Assembly: GCA_002700305.1 (NCBI GenBank)
Contig: PACZ01000008.1
Span: 44,213 to 108,212 of the forward strand
Direction of reading: 5' to 3'
Length of the DNA: 64,000 nt
Source: Hyphomonas sp.
GTDB taxonomy: Bacteria > Pseudomonadota > Alphaproteobacteria > Caulobacterales > Hyphomonadaceae
The number at the start of each line of letters is the position of its first letter. Within the stretch, counting starts at the first letter, position 1. This document shows positions 15,574-24,135 of the stretch, piece by piece. The notes under the pieces were generated by a model, which saw nothing but the letters and a program-made list of their open reading frames with translations, ran no database searches and was not told the DNA's origin. The position numbers and the translations under genes are program-made.

Positions 15574-16815
15574 CTATTCGATGATCTCGACGCCTTCGGG
15601 AATCACGAAGGCCGGGACGGACGCGATCGCGACATCGCCATCGTCGATCAGCTCGCCGGGGCCGTTCTCGCGCCGCTCATAGGCCGCGACCAGTGACGTA
15701 TAGGGCGGGACATAGTCCCAGCCGCCATTGCCATTGTTCTGCGTGATCTCGAAATGCAGGTGTAGCACGGTGGGTGTGCCGCCGAAATCGTTCGAGACAT
15801 AGCCGATCGTGTCGCCGGCCTGCACCGTGTCGCCAATGGAAACGGCGAGCTTTTTCATGTTGAGGTGCAGGTATTTGTAGATCCGCCCGCCAGAGCGGAG
15901 GTTCACGCTGTAGGAGCCGACATTCGAGATGACACCGTCTTCCACGGCCACCACCTCATGCGCCGTCCGGTCCGCGGCGGACGTGGAGCGTTCGGACCGG
16001 CAGCTTTCCGGCGTGCCGACGCGGATGTCCTGGCCCTGGTGGATCTTGTTCATTGGGCAATAGGCCGAGTTCCGGTTGGACGTGCGCGTTTCGCAGAAAT
16101 TGTCCCGCCACGGATAGTCGAAATTGCGCGGGTCGCACTGGTCACCGCCGACCATGCCGCCCCCGAAGGTGAACACCATGGATTGGAGATAGGCCGGGGA
16201 ATCCTTGATCGGGAAAACCATGTCGGGCGCGAAGATGGTTTCATTCTCCGAACCTTCGCCCGTGCCAGGCAGGAGGGCGCCCGGGCCGTAGAAGGAGAAG
16301 GCTGGCTCGATGGGCGCTGGCGGTTCAGGATCGTCGACCACATCCGGCACGTCCACCGGTGGGGTCGTGTCCGTGTCTGCCGTATCGGTAGTATCGTCCG
16401 GCGTATCGGCAGGGGTGTCCGTGGGCGTATCCACATCCGCGCCGGGGTCCGTGTCCACCGTGCCCGTATCTGGCGTGTCGGCCGGATCTGTTGGGGTGTC
16501 CGTGGTGCCGGTATCCGTGTCAGTCCCGGTATCTGAGTCCGTGCCCGGATCCGTATCGGGGAGCGTGGTGCCGGGATCTGTGGGCCCGGTATCGGGCGTG
16601 TCCGCATCCGGGTCCGTGGGCTGATCGCCATTGCCGTAGGGGTCCGTCACCGGCGCGGTCGGCGGCGGCGGGCCGGGCGCTCCGGGCGGGACTGCCGGGC
16701 CGGATTCCGGTGTTGACGGCGGCGGGCCGCCATCGCCCGGAAAGCGGATGAAATCGCAGGCCGAAATGGTCAGCAGCGTGGCAGCGCCGAGCAGGAGGGA
16801 ACGCATCCGGGCCAT
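15574..16815 (-). CDS. M23 (LysM-less) metalloendopeptidase lipoprotein with D/T/P-rich linker
   Basis: A 413-residue secreted lipoprotein (lipobox LLTISAC, Cys20). After a proline-rich stretch, residues 67-152 are almost only Asp, Thr, Pro and Gly in imperfect TDTDPG-like units. The C-terminal half is an M23/LytM domain with a HxxxD zinc motif at H259/D263 (HQGQDIRVG) and HLHFE at H352/H354, expected to cut peptidoglycan crosslinks or peptides. Extra Cys residues (DQCDP, FCETR, YCPMN, SCRSE) suggest periplasmic disulfides. Last gene of a four-gene operon of exported proteins; ATG overlaps the upstream stop (ATGA). An alternative start is the fourth codon. Confidence 0.88.
   Translation of the reverse strand: MARMRSLLLGAATLLTISACDFIRFPGDGGPPPSTPESGPAVPPGAPGPPPPTAPVTDPYGNGDQPTDPDADTPDTGPTDPGTTLPDTDPGTDSDTGTDTDTGTTDTPTDPADTPDTGTVDTDPGADVDTPTDTPADTPDDTTDTADTDTTPPVDVPDVVDDPEPPAPIEPAFSFYGPGALLPGTGEGSENETIFAPDMVFPIKDSPAYLQSMVFTFGGGMVGGDQCDPRNFDYPWRDNFCETRTSNRNSAYCPMNKIHQGQDIRVGTPESCRSERSTSAADRTAHEVVAVEDGVISNVGSYSVNLRSGGRIYKYLHLNMKKLAVSIGDTVQAGDTIGYVSNDFGGTPTVLHLHFEITQNNGNGGWDYVPPYTSLVAAYERRENGPGELIDDGDVAIASVPAFVIPEGVEIIE
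16360..16617. repeat. low-complexity repeat encoding the D/T/P-rich linker
   Basis: About 258 bases within the M23 gene are built of imperfect repeats of 6-12 bases (variants of GGTATCCGTGTC on the plus strand). They translate to Thr-Asp-Thr-Asp-Pro-Gly-like units. Such tracts often change copy number by slipped-strand replication, which would lengthen or shorten the surface linker in frame when multiples of three are gained or lost. Confidence 0.75.
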
Positions 16816-17480
16816 CAGCGCGACCTCACGGCGACGAGCGAATCCGCGATGGAGAGGGCGTCATCCTCGCTGATGCAATCGGCATGCGCGCCCTCGGCGG
16901 CCGTGCATTCAAACTCGATCAGGTAATCTGCGCCATATTTTGTGAACGCCACCTGTGCGCCGCTCATTGTGGGGATGAAGCGCATCGGTGTGTCGGTCGT
17001 GCCGGGGGCGCGGTCTCCGATGATCTCGTTCGTGCCATTGACGACGATGTTATAGTCCGTGCCGGGATAGAAGGCGAAATAGCCATCGCTCAGCGGCTGG
17101 AATTTCACATCCGACTCAGCGCCCTGCGGCAGGACGATGCCGGTCGGCAGCATGACCGGAACCGGCGGCGGGTCGCCCTCCTGGGAGGCAGTCATGAAAT
17201 TGCCGTTGGTGCCGGAATTCGAGGCGACGTCATTGCGGGCGGCGGTCCAGTCAATGGTCGCTTCCTGGCTCATCGCCTGGGTGTAGACCGGCGTGTTTGC
17301 CGTTTCAGCGGGAGTTGTATCTTCCGGCGTCTCGTCCGCCAGCGCGACTTCTTCCGGTTCGGAAATCTCCGTGGCGGGATCGTCTCCCATGCCGCGGATG
17401 AACTTGTCACAGCCTGCAAGGCCCAGCAGGGCGCAGGCGGGCACCAGCGCGAAGGCAATCTGCTTCCTCATGGCGGTCAT
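16815..17480 (-). CDS. uncharacterised lipoprotein
   Basis: A 221-residue lipoprotein (signal ending LLGLAGC) followed by an acidic, threonine-rich linker to about residue 70. The C-terminal 130 residues contain PTGIVLPQGAESDVKFQPLSDG and YFAFYPGTDYNIVVNGTNE, beta-rich and with two Cys (FECTAAEGAHADCISE). I do not recognise a family. Its ATG overlaps the upstream gene's stop and its stop overlaps the M23 gene start, so it is co-translated within the protease operon. It may be an accessory or anchoring subunit. Confidence 0.75.
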   Translation of the reverse strand: MTAMRKQIAFALVPACALLGLAGCDKFIRGMGDDPATEISEPEEVALADETPEDTTPAETANTPVYTQAMSQEATIDWTAARNDVASNSGTNGNFMTASQEGDPPPVPVMLPTGIVLPQGAESDVKFQPLSDGYFAFYPGTDYNIVVNGTNEIIGDRAPGTTDTPMRFIPTMSGAQVAFTKYGADYLIEFECTAAEGAHADCISEDDALSIADSLVAVRSR

Positions 17481-18082
17481 TCCTTTCCGGGTTGAGCCAC
17501 ATAGTCCGGATCGGCATAGGCGACGCTGTCGACCTGCATGATCCGGTTCTGAATTTCGTTGATGGTTGCGCGGGTCGGCTCAAGGCCGGGCGGAAGGCGG
17601 TAGCCGAGCCGGATCTCACCTGAATAGCTGGCCCCGACGAGGCGGAAATCCTGCAGGACCGGATGGCGCGCCTGAAGATTGGACCAGGCAATGTCGGCTG
17701 CGGCGCGGTCGCGTTTGAAATTTCGGGAGATAACATCGATCTCCGGTTCGCCCTTGATGCGGACGATATAGACGATCTCCGACCCGTCCTGGCTGACCTG
17801 AGCGAGTTTTGTGCCGGCCGGTGCGCGTGTTTCGGCAGAGGCCGGGATTTCAGCGGGCCGGGCCATGGGCAGCGGGTCGCCCGGATGAAGTTCCGGAACC
17901 GGTTCAACCGATTCCGGTTTGTCAGGTTGCGACACAACCGCCTGGGACACGGCAGGCTGGGCGGCGGGGCCAGGTCCGCCGGACCCGGCCATGACGAAGA
18001 TTCCGGTCGCCCCGGCCAGCATGGCAAGGCCTGCAAGCCCGAGCGGACCGCCGAGGTGCAGGGGGGGCTGGCCGTCGCTCAT
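17477..18082 (-). CDS. membrane-anchored protein with I9-like (subtilase propeptide-like) domain
   Basis: A 201-residue protein with one N-terminal membrane helix (about 12-32), a proline/serine-rich spacer and a C-terminal domain (about 101-198). That domain runs beta (IVYIVRIKG), helix, beta-beta (FRLVGASYSGEIRLGYRL), helix (RATINEIQNRIM), beta (VAYADPDYVA). This order and the closing Val-x-Tyr-Ala-x-Pro-Asp pattern resemble the I9 inhibitor/propeptide fold of S8 proteases. It lies immediately downstream of an S8 subtilase (zero-base gap), so a role as separate inhibitor or folding chaperone is plausible. Fold assignment is inference by eye. Confidence 0.6.
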   Translation of the reverse strand: MSDGQPPLHLGGPLGLAGLAMLAGATGIFVMAGSGGPGPAAQPAVSQAVVSQPDKPESVEPVPELHPGDPLPMARPAEIPASAETRAPAGTKLAQVSQDGSEIVYIVRIKGEPEIDVISRNFKRDRAAADIAWSNLQARHPVLQDFRLVGASYSGEIRLGYRLPPGLEPTRATINEIQNRIMQVDSVAYADPDYVAQPGKE

Positions 18083-20353
18083 TCAGTCTCCAACGCCTGT
18101 CGTGCCGCCGGGTTCCGGAACATTGGCGAGGTTCAGGATGCGGCCGCCGCACGGGCGCCGGCACATATTCTCGGACCCCGGAATCGGCGTCGTGCCCGGA
18201 TAGTCGGAACAGAGCCCGGCACATTGCATGTCCGTGCGCGGATCGGTGGCGGCCATCAGGGTTTCGATCAGCTCGTCCGACGAGGCCTCCGGATCGCGGG
18301 CTTTCAACAGCGCCAGCGCCGCGGAGACATGCGGCGCCGCCATCGAGGTGCCCTGCTCATAGGCATAGTAGCAGTCACTCACTGCTTCGCCGGTGACCGG
18401 GTCATAGCAGTCAGTCGACGCCTTGGTGGAGAGGATGCCGTCCGGACGGGAGTCATTGTCATCGTCGCGGGCCATCTCCCCGCCAGGCGCGAGGATGTCG
18501 ACGCCGTCGCCGAAGTTCGAATAGGCGGTGATCTCGCCCAGCGCATTGCCGGCGGCAACAGAGATGACATTGTCGCATCCGCCGGGAGCGTAATAGGCCG
18601 TGTCGATGCGGGCATTGCCGGCCGCGGAAACGACCACTGCGCCGCGCTCGGTCACCGAGTCGATCGCATCCTGCAGCGAGGCCGGGCAGTATTCGAAGAG
18701 GCCGATGGAAAGGTTGATGATGTCCGCCGGATTGTCGTTCCACACTTCGCTGCCGTCTTCCCCCTCAGCCGGGATCAGGCCGGCAGCCCAGCGGATGGCG
18801 TCGTTGATGTCGGACAGGCGCCCGCCGCATTTGCCAAGCGCGCGGACCGGTACGATCTTCACATTCCACGCCCCGCCGGCAACGCCGGCACCATTGTTGG
18901 AAGCCGCTGCGCCAATCGTTCCGGCGACATGTGTTCCGTGGAAGGAGTCTGCCGCGCCGGGGACGGCCGGATTGCAGAGATCCCCCGGATCGTTCGGATC
19001 GGAATCGCGTCCATCGCCGTCATTGCCCATGCGCGGATCGGAGACCATGTCCCAGCCCGGCGCGATATTGGCCGAGGCGGCAATGTCCGGATGGGTCATC
19101 TGCAGGCCGGTATCGACCACGGCAACCACGACATCGGAAGAACCTTCAATGCCCTGGCGGGTCCAGAAATCCTGGAAGCCGGCGCCGCCCAGCGACTGGC
19201 CTTCGCCCGATCCTCTGGGCTTCATGTCCCATTGCAGGTCCCACAGCGGATCATTGGGGGTCACTTCCACTTTCACCGGCGTTGTACTGCCGGTGGACGG
19301 CGTCACGCCATCGGACGTGGACGGGGAGCCTTCCGGCGGGCGCCGTACGAACTGGTTCTCGAAGATGAAATCCTTCTCGACATATTCGAACTGGCCGGAG
19401 GCTCGCAGATCGTCGACGAAGCAATTGGTGGCAAGGACCGGGTCCGCCTCGATGGCTTCCAGATCGTTCGGGTCCGGACATCCCTTGCCTTCATCGATGG
19501 CCAGGAAGCTGAGCGAGGGATCCTTCGCGTCTTCCGGTGTGAAAAGGGTTGGCCCGGCGCCAGCCACCTGGATCACCATCTGGCCTTCGCGGGAGAGGGT
19601 GACCTCGGCGTTCATCTTGTACTTGGCCAGCGTGTCCAGCATCACGGCATTGGCGTCGCGCTGGGCAACGATGGCGTCACGCGTCACCAGCGAGCGGCGG
19701 GCCAGCTTGCGGGCGGCCATCTGTTCCTCGGCCGGGGCGGACTCCAGCGAGCGCGGCTGCAATGAGCGTGTTCTCTTGACCGGGGCAGGCTGGACCCCCG
19801 CCCGTGTTTCCATGGCCTGAGCTGCTTCTTCGACCCGCTGAAGGGACTGTTCACGCGCTTTCGGATCGAGTTTTACGCGCGGTGAAATCCCCACCTGCGG
19901 CTGGAACATTTCCAGCGAGCGCGAAGCCGGGGCACGGGGGGCAGGGGCCGCCGCTGCCGGCGGTTCCTCCAAGGCCTCTTCCAGGAAAGCGTCATCCTCA
20001 AGGTAAAGCTCGCCATCTTCGATTTCCGCCATGGCTTCGGCGGGCGGGATGTCGGCCGGCTTCGCAATGACGGACAGAACGGCAAAGGCAGGCTTGTTGG
20101 TCGGCTTGCCCGAAATGTCGCTGATCACCTTGCCGGCAATCGCGCGGGCCTCAACCGGCACGGACCGCATCGGATCGGTCTTGTCCGGCTGGTCCACGAC
20201 TGTTTCGCCGGAGATCTGTTTGAGCGAGGCGTCGGCGATTTCGCGGGCCCGTTCAAGGCGCTCGCCCTGACGGTCGCAGGCCGAGACGAGCAGCAGGCTG
20301 GTCAGCGCAGCTCCGAACAGAAGGCGGGCCGGTTTGGTGGACTGGTTCGACAT
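18083..20353 (-). CDS. S8 family subtilisin-like serine protease lipoprotein
   Basis: A 756-residue subtilase. The signal MSNQSTKPARLLFGAALTSL ends in the lipobox LVSAC (Cys26), so it is an envelope lipoprotein. Residues 27-230 are an unusual long, Ala/Pro/Glu-rich region; 230-335 look like a prodomain ending FEYVEKDF. The catalytic domain (about 365-690) has Asp414 (VVDTG), His472 (HGTHVAGT), oxyanion Asn580 (SAAGN) and Ser670 (GTSMAAPH). A Cys-rich tail follows. Asp-rich loops (NDGDGRDSDPNDPGD) suggest calcium binding. ATG 20353 fits the signal peptide; an ATG 30 bases earlier is less likely. First gene of a four-gene operon. Confidence 0.92.
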   Translation of the reverse strand: MSNQSTKPARLLFGAALTSLLLVSACDRQGERLERAREIADASLKQISGETVVDQPDKTDPMRSVPVEARAIAGKVISDISGKPTNKPAFAVLSVIAKPADIPPAEAMAEIEDGELYLEDDAFLEEALEEPPAAAAPAPRAPASRSLEMFQPQVGISPRVKLDPKAREQSLQRVEEAAQAMETRAGVQPAPVKRTRSLQPRSLESAPAEEQMAARKLARRSLVTRDAIVAQRDANAVMLDTLAKYKMNAEVTLSREGQMVIQVAGAGPTLFTPEDAKDPSLSFLAIDEGKGCPDPNDLEAIEADPVLATNCFVDDLRASGQFEYVEKDFIFENQFVRRPPEGSPSTSDGVTPSTGSTTPVKVEVTPNDPLWDLQWDMKPRGSGEGQSLGGAGFQDFWTRQGIEGSSDVVVAVVDTGLQMTHPDIAASANIAPGWDMVSDPRMGNDGDGRDSDPNDPGDLCNPAVPGAADSFHGTHVAGTIGAAASNNGAGVAGGAWNVKIVPVRALGKCGGRLSDINDAIRWAAGLIPAEGEDGSEVWNDNPADIINLSIGLFEYCPASLQDAIDSVTERGAVVVSAAGNARIDTAYYAPGGCDNVISVAAGNALGEITAYSNFGDGVDILAPGGEMARDDDNDSRPDGILSTKASTDCYDPVTGEAVSDCYYAYEQGTSMAAPHVSAALALLKARDPEASSDELIETLMAATDPRTDMQCAGLCSDYPGTTPIPGSENMCRRPCGGRILNLANVPEPGGTTGVGD

Positions 20354-20577
20354 GAGAACGTTCCCCGTGAATTTCTCAAACACTATACCAGCCCGCCTAA
20401 ATTAACCCTGTGGAAAGATTATGACGCCGTTTCCCTTCTGTCCAATCCAAAGGCAATTATTGGCAGGTCAATCCGGTGCGTGACGGCTGCTCGGATGCCT
20501 GTTCAGGCCGGGCCGGATAACCCTGCGGGATAGTTTTCCTGTCTGGACAAGTCTCAAGACGCGGCGGATGAAGGGGC

Positions 20578-21855
20578 ATGAGCGAGGGGACCAAGGAGCC
20601 GCCAGACCTGTCGCGCCCGGATCGCCGCGGCGCGTTTTTCCTGTTGTTTTTCTGCCTGATGGCAATTGGCGCAGGCAATACGATGCTGATGGCGGCTGTG
20701 CTGCCGCCGCTGTCGCGCGAAGTCGGCCTGCCGGACTGGATGGCGGGCGCCGTCTTTGGCTTGTCGGCCTTTTTCTGGTCGGTCTTTTCGCCATTCTGGG
20801 GCAAGCGGTCGAACCGGTATGGCCGCCGGCCCATCGCGGCGCTGGGGCTCGCCGGCTATTCGGTCTCGATGCTGTTCCTGTTCCTGTCGGGCCTGGCCGC
20901 CAAGACGGGGCTGATCACCAACACGCTCCTGATTTTCGCCTGCCTTGCGATTTCGCGGTCCTTTTTCGGTATTTTCGGATCGGGGGCGAACCCGGCCGCG
21001 CAGGCTTATGTGGCCGACCGGACCAGCCAGGCCGAGCGGCGAGACGAAATCGCCTTCATTTCCTCCGGTTTCAGTGTCGGCACCGTTGTCGGACCGGCTT
21101 TCGCTGCTGCGCTCGTCGCCTTTGCGGGCATTCTCAGCCCGCTGCTGCTGACTTCGGTGATCGCGGCCGTCATGGCGGGGATGATCTGGTTCCGCCTGCC
21201 AGAACAGAAGGACCCGGTTACCGATGCGACAAACCTCGACGTCGAAACCAATGCCCGCGGCCTCTGGCATTCGCGGGATGTTTTGCCGTTCCTGGTTTTC
21301 GCCGTCTGCCTGTCGCTCGCCACCGGCATCCTGATGCAGGTCTTCGTCTTCGCCGTGATGGACAAGCTGGACGTCGCAGGGCCGCAGGCCGCCCAGTATA
21401 CCGGCCCGGCCTTCACCGTGGGCGCGATGGCGGTGCTTCTGGCGCAGCTGGTGCTGATTCCGCGGCTGAAGCTGCGCAACAAGACGCTGATGTGGGTGGG
21501 CTGTATCCCGCTGCTCTGCGGGGCGCTCCTGATGATCGTGGCGCAGGATTTCGCCACGCTGGTCATGGTGCAGTTCCTGCTGGGCCTCGGGCAGGGGCTT
21601 GCCCGGCCGGGCTTTTCCAGCGGCGCGTCGCTCGCCGTGTCGCCCCAGCTGCAGGGCAATGTCGCCGGGCTTGTCATCTCCGCCAACGGGATGGGCTATA
21701 TCGTGACGCCGTTCTTCGGCCTCTTCGTCTACCAGTATGTCGGCGCAAACATTCCCTTCATGATCGCCTCCGGCCTGCTGATCTTCATGGGCGTTTACGC
21801 CTATTACGCCCTGCGCGATGGCGTGGGCGAGTTCGATCCGGAAACGGACCTCTGA
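20578..21855 (+). CDS. MFS transporter
   Basis: A 425-residue major facilitator with 12 predicted membrane helices. The loop 2-3 signature reads GKRSNRYGRRPIAALG, and the segment ISRSFFGIFGSGANPAAQAYVADRTS in helices 4-5 resembles drug:proton antiporters. Substrate unknown; multidrug or metabolite efflux is the best guess. ATG 20578 follows AAGGGGC. The 224 bases between it and the divergent subtilase gene hold both promoters; I see no certain motif there. It ends directly against the convergent MltB gene. Confidence 0.85.
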   Translation: MSEGTKEPPDLSRPDRRGAFFLLFFCLMAIGAGNTMLMAAVLPPLSREVGLPDWMAGAVFGLSAFFWSVFSPFWGKRSNRYGRRPIAALGLAGYSVSMLFLFLSGLAAKTGLITNTLLIFACLAISRSFFGIFGSGANPAAQAYVADRTSQAERRDEIAFISSGFSVGTVVGPAFAAALVAFAGILSPLLLTSVIAAVMAGMIWFRLPEQKDPVTDATNLDVETNARGLWHSRDVLPFLVFAVCLSLATGILMQVFVFAVMDKLDVAGPQAAQYTGPAFTVGAMAVLLAQLVLIPRLKLRNKTLMWVGCIPLLCGALLMIVAQDFATLVMVQFLLGLGQGLARPGFSSGASLAVSPQLQGNVAGLVISANGMGYIVTPFFGLFVYQYVGANIPFMIASGLLIFMGVYAYYALRDGVGEFDPETDL

Positions 21856-23202
21856 TCAGTTGGTCGAGGCAACGGCGGCAGACCCGCCGGTCAGCAGGGC
21901 CAGCATGTCCTTGGTCGGATAGCCGTCGGCCACCACGCCTTGTGACTTCTGGAAACCCTGCAGCGCGGTGCGGGTCTTGCGGCCGGGAATCCCGTCCACG
22001 ACGCCCGCATCGAAGCCGCGCGAGTTCAGGCTCGCCTGCAGGATCTTGATCTCGGCCACGGTCAGCGGCTCGATGTCTGTCGGCCAGACGGCGACGGGCA
22101 CTTTCTTGCCGGTAAAGGCATCGCCCGACAGGCCAACCGCAAGCGCGTAGGAATCGGCATTGTTATAGCGCTTGAACACCTTGAAATTGTTGAAGATCAG
22201 ATATTTCGGCCCGGTCGCGCCAGCCGGCAGCCACAATTCGGCATAGTCAGCACCGCCAGTCTGGAAATCGCCGCCGCGGATCGGGATCAGGCCGTGGCTG
22301 CGCCAGGTATCCATCCGGCGCTCATTCCCGTCGGCCAGGGAGAAATCGAACCCGCTCGGCACGATGACCTCGATACCCCAGGGCTGGCCCGGCGACCAGC
22401 CGGAGGCTTTCAGGTAATTGGCCGCCGAGGCGAGGGCGTCGCCTTCATTCTTCCAGATGTCCTTTTCGCCATCGCCGTCGAAATCCTGGGCGTAAGCATA
22501 ATAGGTCGACGGCATGAACTGGGTCTGGCCCATGGCCCCGGCCCATCCGGCGATCAGCTCATCCCGGTGGGCATCGCCGCGCTCGACGATTTTCATCAGG
22601 GTCAGCAATTCGCGCTCGGCGAAGGATTTGCGGCGGCCTTCCACGGCCATGTTGGCCAGCGTGTTCGGTCCGTCAAAATTGCCGATCACGGCGCCGAAGG
22701 AAGACTCCATGCCCCAGATGGCGGCGACATATTCGGCATCGACGCCGTATTTCGCTTCGATTTCAGAGAAAAGCTGGGCCTCATTGGCGAGGTGCGAGGC
22801 GCCATTGGAGACCCGGCTGCTGCCTAATGGCACTTTCAGATAGTCCCAGATCGGTTTTGCGAATTCGGCCTGGTCGCCCACGCCGACGGCCGCGGCCTGG
22901 AAGGACGAGCCGAGGTACAGGTCCAGCGGCTTGATGTTTTCGAGGAAGGATTTGACGATGGCGCGGTCATGTCCGGCCGCGATGGCGCGGGCGGAGAAAT
23001 CCGCGCGCCAGGCGTCCATGTCACTGTTTCCGGTGGATTTATAGCTGATGGGTCCGGTGTCCGGCGCCGGCTGGCTGGGGGCAGGCGGCGGAGAAGACGG
23101 CGTGCCGGGTGACGCCTGCGGACTATGGGCGCAGGAAACCAGCAGGCCGGCAAGAATTGCCGCACCGGCGATGTGCGAGCGCGCGATCGCATGGCGTGCC
23201 AC
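21856..23202 (-). CDS. lytic murein transglycosylase, MltB family, with peptidoglycan-binding domain
   Basis: A 448-residue lipoprotein (signal ARSHIAGAAILAGLLVSC, Cys24). The lytic transglycosylase domain contains the catalytic Glu166 in AIWGMESSFG and the AGAMGQTQFMPSTY segment of the MltB type (TIGR02283 subgroup). It cleaves the MurNAc-GlcNAc glycosidic bond leaving 1,6-anhydroMurNAc. Residues about 385-442 (LTVAEIKILQASLNSRGFDAG...) are a PG_binding_1 domain. GTG 23202 is chosen because AGGAG stands eight bases upstream and the signal peptide then starts properly; longer in-frame starts cross rpmJ. Confidence 0.92.
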   Translation of the reverse strand: MARHAIARSHIAGAAILAGLLVSCAHSPQASPGTPSSPPPAPSQPAPDTGPISYKSTGNSDMDAWRADFSARAIAAGHDRAIVKSFLENIKPLDLYLGSSFQAAAVGVGDQAEFAKPIWDYLKVPLGSSRVSNGASHLANEAQLFSEIEAKYGVDAEYVAAIWGMESSFGAVIGNFDGPNTLANMAVEGRRKSFAERELLTLMKIVERGDAHRDELIAGWAGAMGQTQFMPSTYYAYAQDFDGDGEKDIWKNEGDALASAANYLKASGWSPGQPWGIEVIVPSGFDFSLADGNERRMDTWRSHGLIPIRGGDFQTGGADYAELWLPAGATGPKYLIFNNFKVFKRYNNADSYALAVGLSGDAFTGKKVPVAVWPTDIEPLTVAEIKILQASLNSRGFDAGVVDGIPGRKTRTALQGFQKSQGVVADGYPTKDMLALLTGGSAAVASTN

Positions 23203-23313
23203 TTTATATGCTCCTGAAAACAGCCGCGCATGACAGCGCGTGTCCTTGACTCTGATGACCGGATTCATTACTCGCACCGCTTTCCAATTCCTTATGACCC
23301 ACGGGGCCATCCC

Positions 23314-23439
23314 ATGAAAGTCCGTTCGTCTCTCAAATCGCTCAAGTCGCGTCACCGCGATTGCAAGATCGTGCGCCGCAAGGGCAAGGTCTATGTCATC
23401 AACAAGACCGATCCCCGCTTCAAAGCAAAGCAAGGCTGA
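23314..23439 (+). CDS. rpmJ: 50S ribosomal protein L36
   Basis: A 41-residue L36 starting [18 protein letters not shown] and ending DPRFKAKQG. It keeps only one of the four zinc-ligand positions, so it is the zinc-free (C-minus, YkgO-like) form, standard in alphaproteobacteria. Alone here, divergent from MltB. An in-frame ATG at 23230 would add an unrelated N-terminus and is rejected. Confidence 0.97.
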   Translation: MKVRSSLKSLKSRHRDCKIVRRKGKVYVINKTDPRFKAKQG

Positions 23440-23470
23440 GCGGAACGTGAATGGGCAATAAGGCGGGAAA

Positions 23471-24079
23471 ATGACCGCCCGGATTGCTCTTTTCGATCTT
23501 GGACGGGTCGTGCTCGACTGGGAGCCGGCCCGTTTGTATTCGCGCCTCCTGCCTGACGCGGAAGAGCGCGAGCGATTTCTCTCCGAAATCTGTACGATGG
23601 CTTGGCACCCCCGCCACGACGCGGGCGTGAGCTTTGCCGACAACGCGCTGCCGCTGATCGCGCAATACCCACAATATGAAGCCGAAATCCGGGCCTGGGG
23701 CGGGTGCTGGATGGAGATGTTCGACGGCTATATCGACGGCACGCCGGATCTCATCGACCGGCTGGAGGCCCGCGCTGTGCCGCTTTACGCCCTCTCAAAT
23801 ATGCCATCGGAAACCTGGCCGCTGATGCTGGAACATTTTCCGCTGGTGAAGCGCTTCCGCCACACGGTCGTTTCCGGCGACATCGGCCTGGTGAAGCCCG
23901 ATCCCGCGATCTTCGCACATACGCTGGAAAAGCTTGGGAATCCGGCGCCGGGCGAGGTGTTTTTCATCGACGACAGCGAGAAGAATATCACTGCCGCCGA
24001 TGCGCTCGGCTTCCGTACGCACCATTTCCGCTCTGCAGAGGGGCTGGAAGCGGCCCTGATGGCAGAAGGCCTCCTCTGA
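23471..24079 (+). CDS. HAD-family hydrolase (YihX/dehalogenase-like)
   Basis: A 202-residue haloacid dehalogenase-fold protein. Motif I is FDLGRVVLD: the nucleophile Asp9 is kept but the second Asp of DxD is Gly, as in YihX-type sugar-phosphate phosphatases and epoxide-hydrolase N-domains. Motif II is ALSNMPS, motif III VKPDPAIF (Lys), motif IV FFIDDSEKN. An alpha-helical C1 cap lies between motifs I and II. A phosphatase for a small sugar phosphate is most likely; a dehalogenase is possible. GGCGGGA before ATG 23471 is a modest ribosome-binding site. Confidence 0.85.
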   Translation: MTARIALFDLGRVVLDWEPARLYSRLLPDAEERERFLSEICTMAWHPRHDAGVSFADNALPLIAQYPQYEAEIRAWGGCWMEMFDGYIDGTPDLIDRLEARAVPLYALSNMPSETWPLMLEHFPLVKRFRHTVVSGDIGLVKPDPAIFAHTLEKLGNPAPGEVFFIDDSEKNITAADALGFRTHHFRSAEGLEAALMAEGLL

Positions 24080-24135
24080 CAGTCTGACAGAAAGAGGACA
24101 TTGCCCGGCCGTATTGGACAGGTAGTATCGCGCCC

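Noticed and set aside
16310..16624. Plus-strand Ser/Val/Gly-only frame
   Set aside because: It is the complement of the D/T/P repeat and would not make a real protein.
17663..19765. 700-codon plus-strand frame over the protease operon
   Set aside because: Antisense to the S8 catalytic domain and the I9-like gene, whose motifs are conserved; no ribosome-binding site.
23203..23643. N-terminal extension of the MltB protein up to 23643
   Set aside because: It would cover rpmJ and its promoter; GTG 23202 has AGGAG at eight bases and gives a proper lipoprotein signal.
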